Assembly (NCBI GenBank): GCA_016210805.1 | Contig: JACQTL010000070.1 | Location: 1 to 13,934, forward strand | Length of the DNA stretch: 13,934 bases | Direction of reading: 5' to 3' | DNA from: Actinomycetota bacterium | GTDB taxonomy: Bacteria; Actinomycetota; UBA4738; G016210805 | Shown: piece by piece, positions 1 through 6,084 of the stretch | Position numbering within the stretch: the first letter of the stretch is position 1 | Layout: every line of letters starts with the position of its first letter | Notes under the pieces: generated by a model | The model's input: only the letters and a program-made list of their open reading frames with translations | Database searches by the model: none | Told to the model about the DNA's origin: nothing | Program-made: the position numbers and the translations under genes

Positions 1-61
1 CCTCCATGATCGCCTGAGCCGACGCGCCGATAGTGATCGAGCCCTCGGCCCGGTCCGCCAT
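1..61 (-). CDS. SRPBCC (START/Bet v1-like) family protein, N-terminal fragment
   Basis: Only the first 20 codons are present and the gene runs off the left edge. Translation begins MADRAEGSITI and continues with a pattern typical of actinobacterial SRPBCC 'cyclase/dehydrase' proteins, where a first beta strand is followed by a helix starting around AxAIME. The start is well supported: GGGAGG lies five to seven bases upstream of the ATG (minus strand, about positions 67-73). From memory, the N terminus resembles Rv2185c (TB16.3) of M. tuberculosis, which sits next to fadD15 and pimB'; homologues of both occur further right on the same strand. SRPBCC folds bind hydrophobic ligands, but the ligand cannot be inferred from this fragment. 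Family assignment from 20 residues is moderate. Confidence 0.6.
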   Translation of the reverse strand, partial: MADRAEGSITIGASAQAIME

Positions 62-94
62 CCCCGACCTCCCGTTCAAAGCGGTTGTGGCGCC

Positions 95-100
95 AGCCTA
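95..100 (-). promoter_or_regulatory. Candidate -10 element (TAGGCT) for the left-edge SRPBCC gene
   Basis: Read on the minus strand this is TAGGCT, matching the actinobacterial TANNNT -10 pattern. A start about seven bases downstream, near position 88, would give a leader of roughly 27 bases containing the GGGAGG ribosome site. No good -35 hexamer is visible 16-18 bases upstream, so this is tentative. Confidence 0.35.
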
Positions 101-121
101 GCCCGCCGGGCGCGGGCAGGA

Positions 122-139
122 GTGCCCATACCTGGGCAC
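122..139. other. Short perfect hairpin, 7-bp stem with 4-base loop
   Basis: GTGCCCA and TGGGCAC are exact reverse complements separated by TACC. The hairpin lies in the divergent intergenic region, upstream of the candidate -10 elements of both flanking genes. It would therefore be untranscribed by either predicted promoter and is more likely a protein-binding dyad than an RNA structure. No T-run follows on either strand, so it does not look like an intrinsic terminator. Confidence 0.4.
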
Positions 140-161
140 CCGGGTGGTCCGAACCGTCCAC

Positions 162-218
162 TCCCCACGGGCCCCCTATCGGCCCGCCCGTGGGGATGTT
201 GGGGGACACATCCCCACG
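162..218. promoter_or_regulatory. Operator-like cluster: three TCCCCACG octamers, two in a perfect 11-bp inverted repeat
   Basis: TCCCCACG occurs at 162-169 (+), 189-196 (-, as CGTGGGGA) and 211-218 (+). The second and third copies extend to a perfect inverted repeat, CGTGGGGATGT (189-199) and ACATCCCCACG (208-218), around an 8-base spacer. The half-site centres are 19 bp apart, about two helical turns, which suits a dimeric regulator. The first and second copies also pair over nine bases (163-171 with 187-195). The right arm abuts a TANNNT hexamer at 219-224, so the site would cover about -42 to -13 of that promoter. This is inference from spacing; I do not recognise the motif as belonging to a known regulator. 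Confidence 0.5.
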
Positions 219-224
219 TAGCCT
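219..224 (+). promoter_or_regulatory. Candidate -10 element (TAGCCT) for the secreted-protein gene
   Basis: TAGCCT fits TANNNT and follows directly after the right arm of the 189-218 inverted repeat. Transcription from about position 231 would give a leader of about 63 bases to the ATG at 294. No recognisable -35 lies at the usual distance, because the inverted repeat occupies that place. This would fit an activator-dependent or repressed promoter. Confidence 0.35.
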
Positions 225-293
225 TCGATCGGGTCGCCCGACGCGCGGCCGATCGCTGCGGCCACGGCGGGACCACTAGCCACAGGGGGAGCC

Positions 294-1373
294 ATGCGCA
301 GGAGTGGAAGGCTCGGCGGCGCGCTGGTCGCCGCGTTCGTCATCATGGGAGTCCTCGGCGGGCCGAACGCCCTCGCCGCGAAGGCCAAGTCGACCACGGC
401 CCAGTCCGCGATGTTCGCCACGGGGCCGGCCTCCTCCAGCAGCTTCATCGTCGAGGGCACGGAGACGTGGGCCTTCGACGCCGCCGCGGCGGCCGCGTAC
501 TTCACGAACCAGTGGGACGGCAACTCCCCCACGGTGAGCTGCACGGGCGGTGGGGCGGGCGGGGTCAACTGCCTGCCCGCCAACCAGCCGGCCGCGCCGT
601 CCACGCCGGCGGCGAGCCCCCAGAAGCTCACGCCCGTCGTCAACTCCAACCAGTGCACCTTCTGGGCGGGCGGCGCCCCCTCCGTCTCGGGCCCGCAGTC
701 CTCGTACACCCAGTCCGAGACGATCGGCGGCCTCAACGGCTCCGGGAACTGGAAGTTCACGTGGACCTTCGCGATCGCGTCCCTCGGCCCCGTCGCACCG
801 CGGACCGCCTGGAACCTCCAGTCGAGCGACCTGAGCCCCGCCGTCTACACGCTGGACGGCTTCCTGGCGGCTCAGTCCACCGTGAAGAAGAGCGCGACCA
901 GGGCCCAGCAGTGGACGTTCAAGACGTCGCACACGATCCGAAACCCCGACGGGTCGCCACGGGTGGCCAACCTCATGGCCAGCCTGTACGACACGATGGG
1001 CACCGCGACGATCGCGGACGACGTGCTGCTCGACGCCGCGGCGCTCACGTTCACGGTCGAGACGGGGGTGGACTTCTTCTACTCCCGCAACGCCGGGGCC
1101 AGCGGGACGCTCAACCAGCTCGTCGACGGCGCCTTCGTCGACGCGATCCAGGACGGCCTCGTCGCATCGCCGGGCGGCTTCACGGACGACTTCTCCGGGA
1201 ACGACGCGACCCTGGGCGAGCGTGCGGTCATCGATCCGGTGGACTTCGAGCTGACCTCGGAGGGCAGCTTCCGGGTCGCGGTCACCGGGGTCCTCAAGGG
1301 CGTGGACGGCGGCCTGAACCTGCCGTTCGCGACCAGCTCGACCGTGACCGTGACGGCGGGTACCTGCGCCTGA
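294..1373 (+). CDS. Secreted protein of unknown family
   Basis: This encodes a 359-residue protein with a clear Sec signal peptide: arginines at 2, 3 and 6, a hydrophobic core at about 9-22, and probable cleavage after the ALAA at 26-29. The mature chain is rich in Ser, Thr, Gly, Ala and Asn, with aromatic residues spaced as in extracellular beta-rich proteins. It has four cysteines (83, 93, 121 and 358), enough for two disulfides. A proline/alanine-rich stretch at about 96-112 looks like a linker. No enzymatic motif, cell-wall anchor, LPXTG or C-terminal membrane segment is visible, so it is probably released or held non-covalently at the surface. The start is supported by GGGGGAG three bases upstream of ATG. 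It stands alone between the divergent operator region and a terminator hairpin. I do not recognise the family and assign no function. Confidence 0.85.
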   Translation: MRRSGRLGGALVAAFVIMGVLGGPNALAAKAKSTTAQSAMFATGPASSSSFIVEGTETWAFDAAAAAAYFTNQWDGNSPTVSCTGGGAGGVNCLPANQPAAPSTPAASPQKLTPVVNSNQCTFWAGGAPSVSGPQSSYTQSETIGGLNGSGNWKFTWTFAIASLGPVAPRTAWNLQSSDLSPAVYTLDGFLAAQSTVKKSATRAQQWTFKTSHTIRNPDGSPRVANLMASLYDTMGTATIADDVLLDAAALTFTVETGVDFFYSRNAGASGTLNQLVDGAFVDAIQDGLVASPGGFTDDFSGNDATLGERAVIDPVDFELTSEGSFRVAVTGVLKGVDGGLNLPFATSSTVTVTAGTCA

Positions 1374-1398
1374 CGGCCACGCTTCCCGGAACCGCTCG

Positions 1399-1426
1399 CG
1401 AGGGCCGGTCGAACGACCGGCCCTCG
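1399..1426 (+). terminator. Rho-independent-like terminator hairpin after the secreted-protein gene
   Basis: CGAGGGCCGGTCG at 1399-1411 and CGACCGGCCCTCG at 1414-1426 are perfect reverse complements, a 13-base arm closing on a very tight loop. It begins 26 bases after the stop codon. There is no long T-run, as is usual in high-GC actinobacteria. It separates this gene from the two-component operon, whose promoter starts at 1447. Confidence 0.7.
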
Positions 1427-1446
1427 TCGCGCTCGGCCCGTCTCGC

Positions 1447-1475
1447 TTGACTTCACGGGTCCCTGGGCGTACCGA
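1447..1475 (+). promoter_or_regulatory. Sigma-70-like promoter of the two-component operon
   Basis: TTGACT at 1447-1452 matches five of six bases of the TTGACA -35 consensus. After an ideal 17-base spacer comes TACCGA at 1470-1475, which keeps the T and A of the -10 but not the final T. Transcription would start near 1482, leaving a leader of about 30 bases that contains the GGAGGA ribosome site of the kinase gene. It is the best canonical promoter in the window. Confidence 0.55.
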
Positions 1476-1512
1476 GGACCACGGCGTTCACCCATGAGCG
1501 ACGGAGGAACCC

Positions 1513-3120
1513 GTGACCACCACAGGGAGCGAAGGGGCCGGCCTCCCCGGGGGGAAGGCCCCATCGAGGATCCCCCTCCCGATCCTGGCCCTGGCGCTCC
1601 TCCTGGCCCTGTGGACCGCGGCGATCCTGCTCTTCCCCGGCTTCCGGTTCGTGTTCCGGTGGAGCAGGGCCCGCCTGCCCATCGAGACGGCCGGCTTCCT
1701 GGTGGCCGTGCTGACCTCCGGCCTGGCGTACCTCCGCTGGTCCCTGACCGGCTCGCGCCGGTTCCTCTACCTCTCGCTGGCGTTCGTCCCGCTCGCCGTC
1801 CAGCACCTGGTCTTCGGGGTCCTGGTCTCGCCCGGCCGGCTCGACTTCACGGGCGAGCAGGCCGTGTACTTCTGGACGGCCGGCCGGCTGGCCGCCGCCG
1901 GCCTCCTCCTGGCCGGCCTGATCGCCAGGCGGGCCATCGCCGGGTCGCCGTCCGGGGCTTTCCTCAGGCGCCTCGCCGCGGTGCTGATCGGCCTGGGGAT
2001 CGTCGACGCCGTCCTGTGGGCCGTGCGGGAGGACCTCCCGGCGCTCTCGTCGGGGCTGGCCGGAGGGGTGGACCTCCCCGGCTCGCTCCCCGGCCTCACG
2101 GCGGTCGATCTGCTGCTCGGGGTGACCGGCGGGGTCCTGTTCCTGGTGGTGGCCGCGGTCCTGCTCCGGGACCGGGGGCCCTCCGACCCATCCGCGGGGA
2201 TACTGTCGGCGGCGTTCGTGCTCGCCGCGTTCAGCCACCTCCACTACATGTTCCTCCCGACCGTCTTCACGACCCGGGTCTCCACGGGCGACCTCCTGCG
2301 GGTGGGCTTCTCCGTGGCCCTACTCCTCGGCCTGGTCCTCGATGTCCGGGCCACCTACCTCTCCGAGCGGCGCCGGGCCGCGGACCTGGCCATGGCCTAT
2401 CGGGTCGAGCGGCGCCGGGCGGAGGAGCTGGAGGGCCTGGAGCGGTCCAGGGTGGAGCTCATGCAGATCGTCACGCACGAGCTCCTGCATCCGGTGGCCA
2501 CGCTCCGCGGATCGGCGGTCACGCTCGCCCGCCGGTGGGACAGGCTCGCCGAGGCGGAGCGGCGCGAGCTCGTGAGCATCATGGAGCGGGAGACGAAGCG
2601 ACTGCGAGACCTGGCCGAGCACGCCGCCGAGGCGGTGGCCGGGGAGCGGTCGACCTTCTCGATCTCCCCGCGCCCCGAGCCCGCGGAGGCCCTCCTGGCC
2701 GAGGCGGCCGACACGTCCCCCGAGCTCCGGGGGGCGGTGGGGGTGGTCGTGGATCCTTCCGCCAGCGGGGCGGTGGTTCGGGCCGAGCGGACCCGCCTCC
2801 TCCAGGTGTTCCGCAACCTCCTCGACAACGCCCGCAAGTACGCCGGCGGGGGGCCGGTTACGATCACGGCCGCGGGCGACGACCGCGAGGTGACCTTCTC
2901 CGTGCACGACCGCGGCCCCGGGATCGCGGAAGCCGACCTCCCCCGCCTGTTCCAGCGGTTCTCCCGGATCGCCGGCGGCGGGGACGGCCGGGGGTCGGGC
3001 CTCGGCCTGTACATCAGCAGGCGGATCGTCGAGGCTCACGGGGGCCGGATGTGGGTGGAGAGCGAGGTGGGCGTGGGTTCCTCCTTCAGGTTCACCGTGC
3101 CGAGATGGGAGGAGGGATGA
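1513..3120 (+). CDS. Membrane-bound sensor histidine kinase with an eight-helix N-terminal domain
   Basis: This is a 535-residue orthodox histidine kinase. About eight hydrophobic helices (near 21-41, 57-77, 84-104, 118-138, 152-171, 197-218, 229-249, 261-281) form an integral-membrane input region with almost no extracytoplasmic loop. It probably senses a membrane or intramembrane signal. A charged signalling helix (about 283-316) leads to the HisKA H-box HELLHP with His322 as the expected phosphorylated residue. The HATPase domain shows the N-box (LLDNARKY, Asn439), G1 box (DRGPGI, 466-471), F-box (LFQRFSRI) and G2 box (GRGSGLGLY, 492-500). The GTG start is chosen because GGAGGA sits four bases upstream; an ATG at 1494 is in another frame. 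It overlaps the response-regulator gene by four bases (ATGA), so the two are translationally coupled and are cognate partners. The signal and targets are unknown. Confidence 0.92.
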   Translation: MTTTGSEGAGLPGGKAPSRIPLPILALALLLALWTAAILLFPGFRFVFRWSRARLPIETAGFLVAVLTSGLAYLRWSLTGSRRFLYLSLAFVPLAVQHLVFGVLVSPGRLDFTGEQAVYFWTAGRLAAAGLLLAGLIARRAIAGSPSGAFLRRLAAVLIGLGIVDAVLWAVREDLPALSSGLAGGVDLPGSLPGLTAVDLLLGVTGGVLFLVVAAVLLRDRGPSDPSAGILSAAFVLAAFSHLHYMFLPTVFTTRVSTGDLLRVGFSVALLLGLVLDVRATYLSERRRAADLAMAYRVERRRAEELEGLERSRVELMQIVTHELLHPVATLRGSAVTLARRWDRLAEAERRELVSIMERETKRLRDLAEHAAEAVAGERSTFSISPRPEPAEALLAEAADTSPELRGAVGVVVDPSASGAVVRAERTRLLQVFRNLLDNARKYAGGGPVTITAAGDDREVTFSVHDRGPGIAEADLPRLFQRFSRIAGGGDGRGSGLGLYISRRIVEAHGGRMWVESEVGVGSSFRFTVPRWEEG

Positions 3121-3782
3121 GCCGGCCGATCTCCGTGCTCCTGGTGGACGATCACCGGATGTTCGGCGACGCGATGGACCTCCTCATGAGGAGCGAGCCG
3201 GGCCTCCGCGTCCTGGGGGTGGTGCAGACGGCGGAAGAGGCACTGGACCGTTGCCGGGAGTCCTGTCCGGAGGTCGTGCTCATGGACGTGGACCTGCCGG
3301 GGATCGACGGGATCACGGCCACCCGGATGGTCCGCGAGGTCTGCCCGGACGCGGCCGTCGTCGTCATCACGGCCCTGAGGGAGATGGATCTCGTGGTCCG
3401 CTCGGTCGAGGCCGGCGCCGTCGGCTACGTCCCGAAGACCCGGGCCGCCGACGACCTCCTGGAGACGATCAAGCTCGCCGCGAACGGGGAGATGGTCGTC
3501 CCGGACCGGGACCTCCACGGGATCCTCTTCCGGGCCACCCAGCTCCGCGCGAACCGGTCGGAGTCCGACCGCCGGGTCGCCCTGCTCACGGATCGCGAGA
3601 TCCAGGTGCTCCAGGCCGTGACCGACGGGCTGTCGACGGCCGAGGTGGCCGGGCGACTGCACATCGCTCCGCTCACCGTGCACAGCCACGTGAAGAGCAT
3701 CCTGGCCAAGCTCGGGGTCCGCTCCAAGCTCGAGGCGGCGATGTTCGCCGTGCGCCATGGGATCGTCGACCTAAAGAGCTGA
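3117..3782 (+). CDS. NarL/FixJ-family response regulator
   Basis: This 221-residue DNA-binding response regulator has a REC domain at about 4-120: the acidic pair Asp11-Asp12, phospho-acceptor Asp57 in LMDVDLPG, Thr85 in VVITAL and Lys107 in YVPK. A linker follows, then a LuxR-type helix-turn-helix at about 155-217, beginning LTDREIQVLQ with a recognition helix around APLTVHSHVKSILAKLG. These are the complete conserved residues for phosphotransfer and dimer-dependent DNA binding. The start ATG at 3117 overlaps the kinase stop codon (ATGA) and has GGGAGG four bases upstream. The long open frame leading into it from 1494 is only the shadow of the kinase gene. It is expected to be phosphorylated by the kinase upstream and to act on promoters nearby or elsewhere; its binding site is not known. 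Confidence 0.93.
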   Translation: MSRPISVLLVDDHRMFGDAMDLLMRSEPGLRVLGVVQTAEEALDRCRESCPEVVLMDVDLPGIDGITATRMVREVCPDAAVVVITALREMDLVVRSVEAGAVGYVPKTRAADDLLETIKLAANGEMVVPDRDLHGILFRATQLRANRSESDRRVALLTDREIQVLQAVTDGLSTAEVAGRLHIAPLTVHSHVKSILAKLGVRSKLEAAMFAVRHGIVDLKS

Positions 3783-3810
3783 GCAGGCGGCCTCCCCCCG
3801 GGCCCGACGG

Positions 3811-3816
3811 TACGCT
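3811..3816 (+). promoter_or_regulatory. Candidate -10 element (TACGCT) for a leaderless HAD gene transcript
   Basis: TACGCT fits TANNNT, and its last T is ten bases before the ATG at 3826. The start site would then fall about three bases upstream of the start codon. No Shine-Dalgarno sequence is present before this ATG, consistent with leaderless translation. The hexamer lies in the 10-base interval between GACGG (3806-3810) and CCGTC (3821-3825). Confidence 0.45.
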
Positions 3817-3825
3817 TCCGCCGTC

Positions 3826-4611
3826 ATGGTGGGCGGCGGGCCGATCCGGGCGGTTCTCTTCGACTACGGCCACACCCTGGTCGACTTCGGCCGGACCCAG
3901 GAGGCCCTCCTGGAGGCCTACCGGCAGATCCGCGAGCGCATCGAGGCGGCTCTCTCCATGGAGGCGCCGGAGGTCGGCCACCTCATCGACCGGGTGGCGA
4001 ACGAGGTGGACCGCTTGGTGACCCGGTCGTACGAGGAGCGCCGGATGCAGGAGCTGGACCTGGTCCGGGTGTTCGACGAGGTCCTCCTGGGCGCCCTGGG
4101 CCTCACCGTGCCCCCGGACGTCGTCCGGCACATAGTCGCCCTGGACCACTCGGCCTTCTCGCGGAGCGTGACGGTGTCCGGGGAGACCCTGGCGGTGCTC
4201 AGGGGCCTGCGGGGCCGGGGGCTCCGCCTCGGCCTCGTCTCGATCGTCGCCCTGCTCCCCGACCTGATGCAGGCCGACCTCGACGCCCTCGGGCTCGGGG
4301 AGCTCCTCGACGCGTCCACGTTCTCGAGCGGCCTCGGCGTCCGCAAGCCCGACGGGCGGATCTTCCGCCACACCCTGGACCGGGTCGGGGTCCCGGCCGC
4401 CGAGGCCGTGTTCGTGGGCGACCGCCGGTACGACGACGTGATGGGGGCCCGTGACGTGGGGATGCGGACCGTGCGGATGGCCGGCTTCCGGGACGAGGCG
4501 GCCGACCCGGCCGGGGGGGGCGGGCCGTCCCCCGGCGAGGAGGCCGACGCGGTGATCCGCGACCTCCGGGAGCTCCCCGGGATCCTGCGGGAGCTGGAGC
4601 GAGCTAGCTAG
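3826..4611 (+). CDS. HAD-superfamily hydrolase with atypical motif I
   Basis: This 261-residue protein has the HAD architecture: a Rossmann core with a helical C1-type cap (about 20-110). Motif I is VLFDYGHTL with nucleophile Asp13. The position two residues on, normally the acid/base Asp in phosphatases, is Gly15, and the next is His16. Motif II is LVS at 137-139, motif III Lys174 in GVRKPDGRIF, and motif IV GDRRYDD with Asp199 and Asp203/204. The core is therefore intact except for the second motif I Asp, so ordinary phosphomonoesterase activity is doubtful. Some HAD subfamilies (dehalogenases, phosphonatases) also lack this Asp. The substrate is unknown. A GTG directly after the ATG is an alternative start. 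It lies 43 bases after the response regulator with no terminator seen, and may have its own leaderless promoter or partly share the operon. Confidence 0.88.
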   Translation: MVGGGPIRAVLFDYGHTLVDFGRTQEALLEAYRQIRERIEAALSMEAPEVGHLIDRVANEVDRLVTRSYEERRMQELDLVRVFDEVLLGALGLTVPPDVVRHIVALDHSAFSRSVTVSGETLAVLRGLRGRGLRLGLVSIVALLPDLMQADLDALGLGELLDASTFSSGLGVRKPDGRIFRHTLDRVGVPAAEAVFVGDRRYDDVMGARDVGMRTVRMAGFRDEAADPAGGGGPSPGEEADAVIRDLRELPGILRELERAS

Positions 4612-4632
4612 GACGGACCTCCCCCCCTGGCC

Positions 4633-4703
4633 CGGATGGACTAGCCCGTCGGGACGGGCCGTATCCCCCAAGCGTGGTGTTGGAGTCGCCCATCGGATGG
4701 ACT
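4633..4703. repeat. 10-bp direct repeat CGGATGGACT, two copies 61 bp apart
   Basis: Exact copies lie at 4633-4642 and 4694-4703, upstream of the RTX-type gene. The spacing of 61 bp is about six helical turns, which would place both on the same DNA face. The downstream copy also forms the right arm of a bulged hairpin (GAGT 4683-4686 and CCAT 4690-4693 with ATGG ACTC 4697-4704). A regulator-binding role is inference. Confidence 0.4.
4644..4659 (+). terminator. Hairpin after the HAD gene, possible terminator
   Basis: GCCCGT (4644-4649) pairs with ACGGGC (4654-4659) around CGGG. It starts 32 bases after the HAD stop codon and has no T-run. The stem is short (6 bp), so it may equally be part of the regulatory region of the next gene, since it lies between the two CGGATGGACT repeats. 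Confidence 0.4.
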
Positions 4704-4718
4704 CACACTGTCGGTCCT

Positions 4719-4738
4719 TCGGCCGGCGCGGCGGCCGA
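4719..4738 (+). promoter_or_regulatory. Leader hairpin upstream of the RTX-type gene
   Basis: TCGGCCG (4719-4725) and CGGCCGA (4732-4738) are perfect complements around a 6-base loop. The hairpin ends 16 bases before the GGAGGT ribosome site at 4755-4760, so it leaves the site free. It could stabilise the 5' end of the mRNA or pause polymerase. It does not resemble a riboswitch class I know. Confidence 0.35.
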
Positions 4739-4765
4739 CCCGCCCCTACCGCGCGGAGGTCCCAC

Positions 4766-6019
4766 ATGAGAGCATCGACCGACGCCCACGCGAGGATCGT
4801 CGGCGGGCTCCTGGCAGCCCTGGCGGCCACGCTGGTCCTGGCATCCGTCACGGTGGCCGGGGCCGACGACCTGGACACCGACGGGGACGGCCTGGCCCCG
4901 GTCACGGCCAGCAACCCCCTGGCGTTCGGGGAGGTCTGCCTGGGCGACGGCCCGTCCCAGACCGCCATCATCGCGGTCAGGCGCGTGGGGGCGGGCCAGG
5001 TCTACGCGAACGGGGCCACGGTGACCGTCACCGTGGACCAGGCCAACGGCGCGGGCCTGTCGGCGGTGATGCAGGGCGACGACACGATCGTCCTCCCTGG
5101 CGACTGGACCGGCCAGGGCAACGGCACGCAGAGCGCCGACACCGCCCTGGCCACCGTGACCCTCGACTCGGCCACGGCGGGGGTCGGCGCGTTCGCCGGC
5201 TCGGTGCAGTTCGACGGCACCGGGAACAAGGACGGGGGCGGCGTGATCACCAGAGGCGGGAACCTGCCCGTCACCGCCGACGTGGTCGAGTGCGAGGGAG
5301 ACCCGCCCACCGCGGACGTCTCCACTCCCGGCGACGGCACGACCTACGGCCAGAACCAGGAGATCCCCGCGGACTTCGAGTGCGACGGCGTGGACTCCCC
5401 CATCGTGAGCTGCACGGGGACCGTCGCCGACGGCTCCCCGATCGACACCGCGGCCCGGGGATGGAAGCGGTTCACGGTGGTCGCCGAGACCGAGGACGGG
5501 GACTCGGCGCAGATGACGGTCCGCTACTACGTGGCCGAGCCGTGCAAGGTTCCGCCCACGATCGTCCCGGTGAACGGACAGACCGTGATCGAGGGCACCC
5601 CCGGGAACGACGTGATCATCGCCATGGCCAACGTGGACTACACGATCAACGGGTGGGGCGGGACCGACATCATCTGCACCGGGCCGGGCGCCGACACCAT
5701 CACCGGGGGGGCGGGGAACGACATCATCTCGACCGGCGGTGGGCCAGACACCGTCATGGCCGGCGGAGGGAACGACTGGGTCTCCCTGGGCGGGGGCCTG
5801 GACACGGCGCTCGGGGGGGCCGGCAACGACACCCTGCTGGGCAAGCCGGGCGGCGACAACCTGACCGGAGGTGCCGGGGACGACCTCCTGATGGGCAACA
5901 AGGGCAAGGACGTGCTCTCCGATGTCGACGGGGTGGAGGGCAACGACGTCCTGAACGGCGGACCAAACAAGGACACCTGCTCCTCGGACCCGGGAGACGC
6001 CCAGATCAGCTGCCCATAG
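4766..6019 (+). CDS. Secreted protein with Ig-like domain and RTX-type calcium-binding repeats
   Basis: This is a 417-residue exported protein. A signal peptide (about 1-33, hydrophobic IVGGLLAALAATLVLASVTV) is followed at once by DTDGDGL (37-43), a DxDxDG calcium-loop pattern. Residues about 45-175 are beta-rich with no family I recognise. Residues about 180-257 resemble bacterial Ig-like/HYR modules (SCTGTVADG, then FTVVAETEDGD, ending VRYYV). From about 276 to 405 there are a dozen imperfect GGxGxDxhx nonapeptides, the parallel beta-roll that binds calcium between turns. A C-terminal cysteine pair (DTC ... ISCP) may cap the roll. The start is supported by GGAGGT five bases before the ATG; an in-frame ATG at 4697 lacks a ribosome site and would bury the signal peptide. 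It is probably surface-associated or released. A second RTX-type gene faces it. Biochemical role unknown. Confidence 0.88.
   Translation: MRASTDAHARIVGGLLAALAATLVLASVTVAGADDLDTDGDGLAPVTASNPLAFGEVCLGDGPSQTAIIAVRRVGAGQVYANGATVTVTVDQANGAGLSAVMQGDDTIVLPGDWTGQGNGTQSADTALATVTLDSATAGVGAFAGSVQFDGTGNKDGGGVITRGGNLPVTADVVECEGDPPTADVSTPGDGTTYGQNQEIPADFECDGVDSPIVSCTGTVADGSPIDTAARGWKRFTVVAETEDGDSAQMTVRYYVAEPCKVPPTIVPVNGQTVIEGTPGNDVIIAMANVDYTINGWGGTDIICTGPGADTITGGAGNDIISTGGGPDTVMAGGGNDWVSLGGGLDTALGGAGNDTLLGKPGGDNLTGGAGDDLLMGNKGKDVLSDVDGVEGNDVLNGGPNKDTCSSDPGDAQISCP
5591..5982 (+). repeat. RTX nonapeptide-coding repeats (about 27-bp period)
   Basis: This stretch encodes successive GGxGxDxhx units, so the DNA shows degenerate 27-bp periodicity with recurring ggc-ggg-gac-gac style words. 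The degeneracy shows selection on protein sequence rather than recent tandem duplication. One irregular unit near residues 290-300 (DYTINGWGGTD) and one near 385-392 break the register. Confidence 0.75.
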
Positions 6020-6035
6020 CCGCCGCGCGCGCGAG

Positions 6036-6061
6036 GAGAGGGGCCCCCGGGGGCCCCTCTC
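6036..6061. terminator. Bidirectional terminator, 26-bp perfect palindrome
   Basis: GAGAGGGGCCCCC (6036-6048) is followed directly by its exact reverse complement (6049-6061). It lies in the 65-bp gap between two convergent genes, 17 bases after one stop codon and 24 bases from the other. Either transcript would fold into an 11-bp GC stem with a 4-base loop. T-runs are absent on both sides. Position and symmetry make shared termination the obvious role. Confidence 0.8.
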
Positions 6062-6084
6062 GTGTTCCGTGACCAGCCGGGCGC

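Noticed and set aside
62..293. Riboswitch in the leader of the secreted-protein gene
   Set aside because: The hairpins mostly lie upstream of the likely transcription start, and the sequence has no conserved core of cobalamin, TPP, c-di-GMP, ydaO or SAM riboswitches that I can recognise.
1494..3116. Long open frame fused ahead of the response regulator
   Set aside because: Its translation is Pro/Arg/Gly-rich and motif-free up to the REC domain. It is the out-of-frame shadow of the kinase gene; the regulator starts at the ATGA overlap at 3117.
4697..4765. Upstream in-frame ATG for the large RTX-type protein
   Set aside because: There is no ribosome site before it, and it would add 23 basic residues ahead of a normal signal peptide. 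GGAGGT supports the ATG at 4766.
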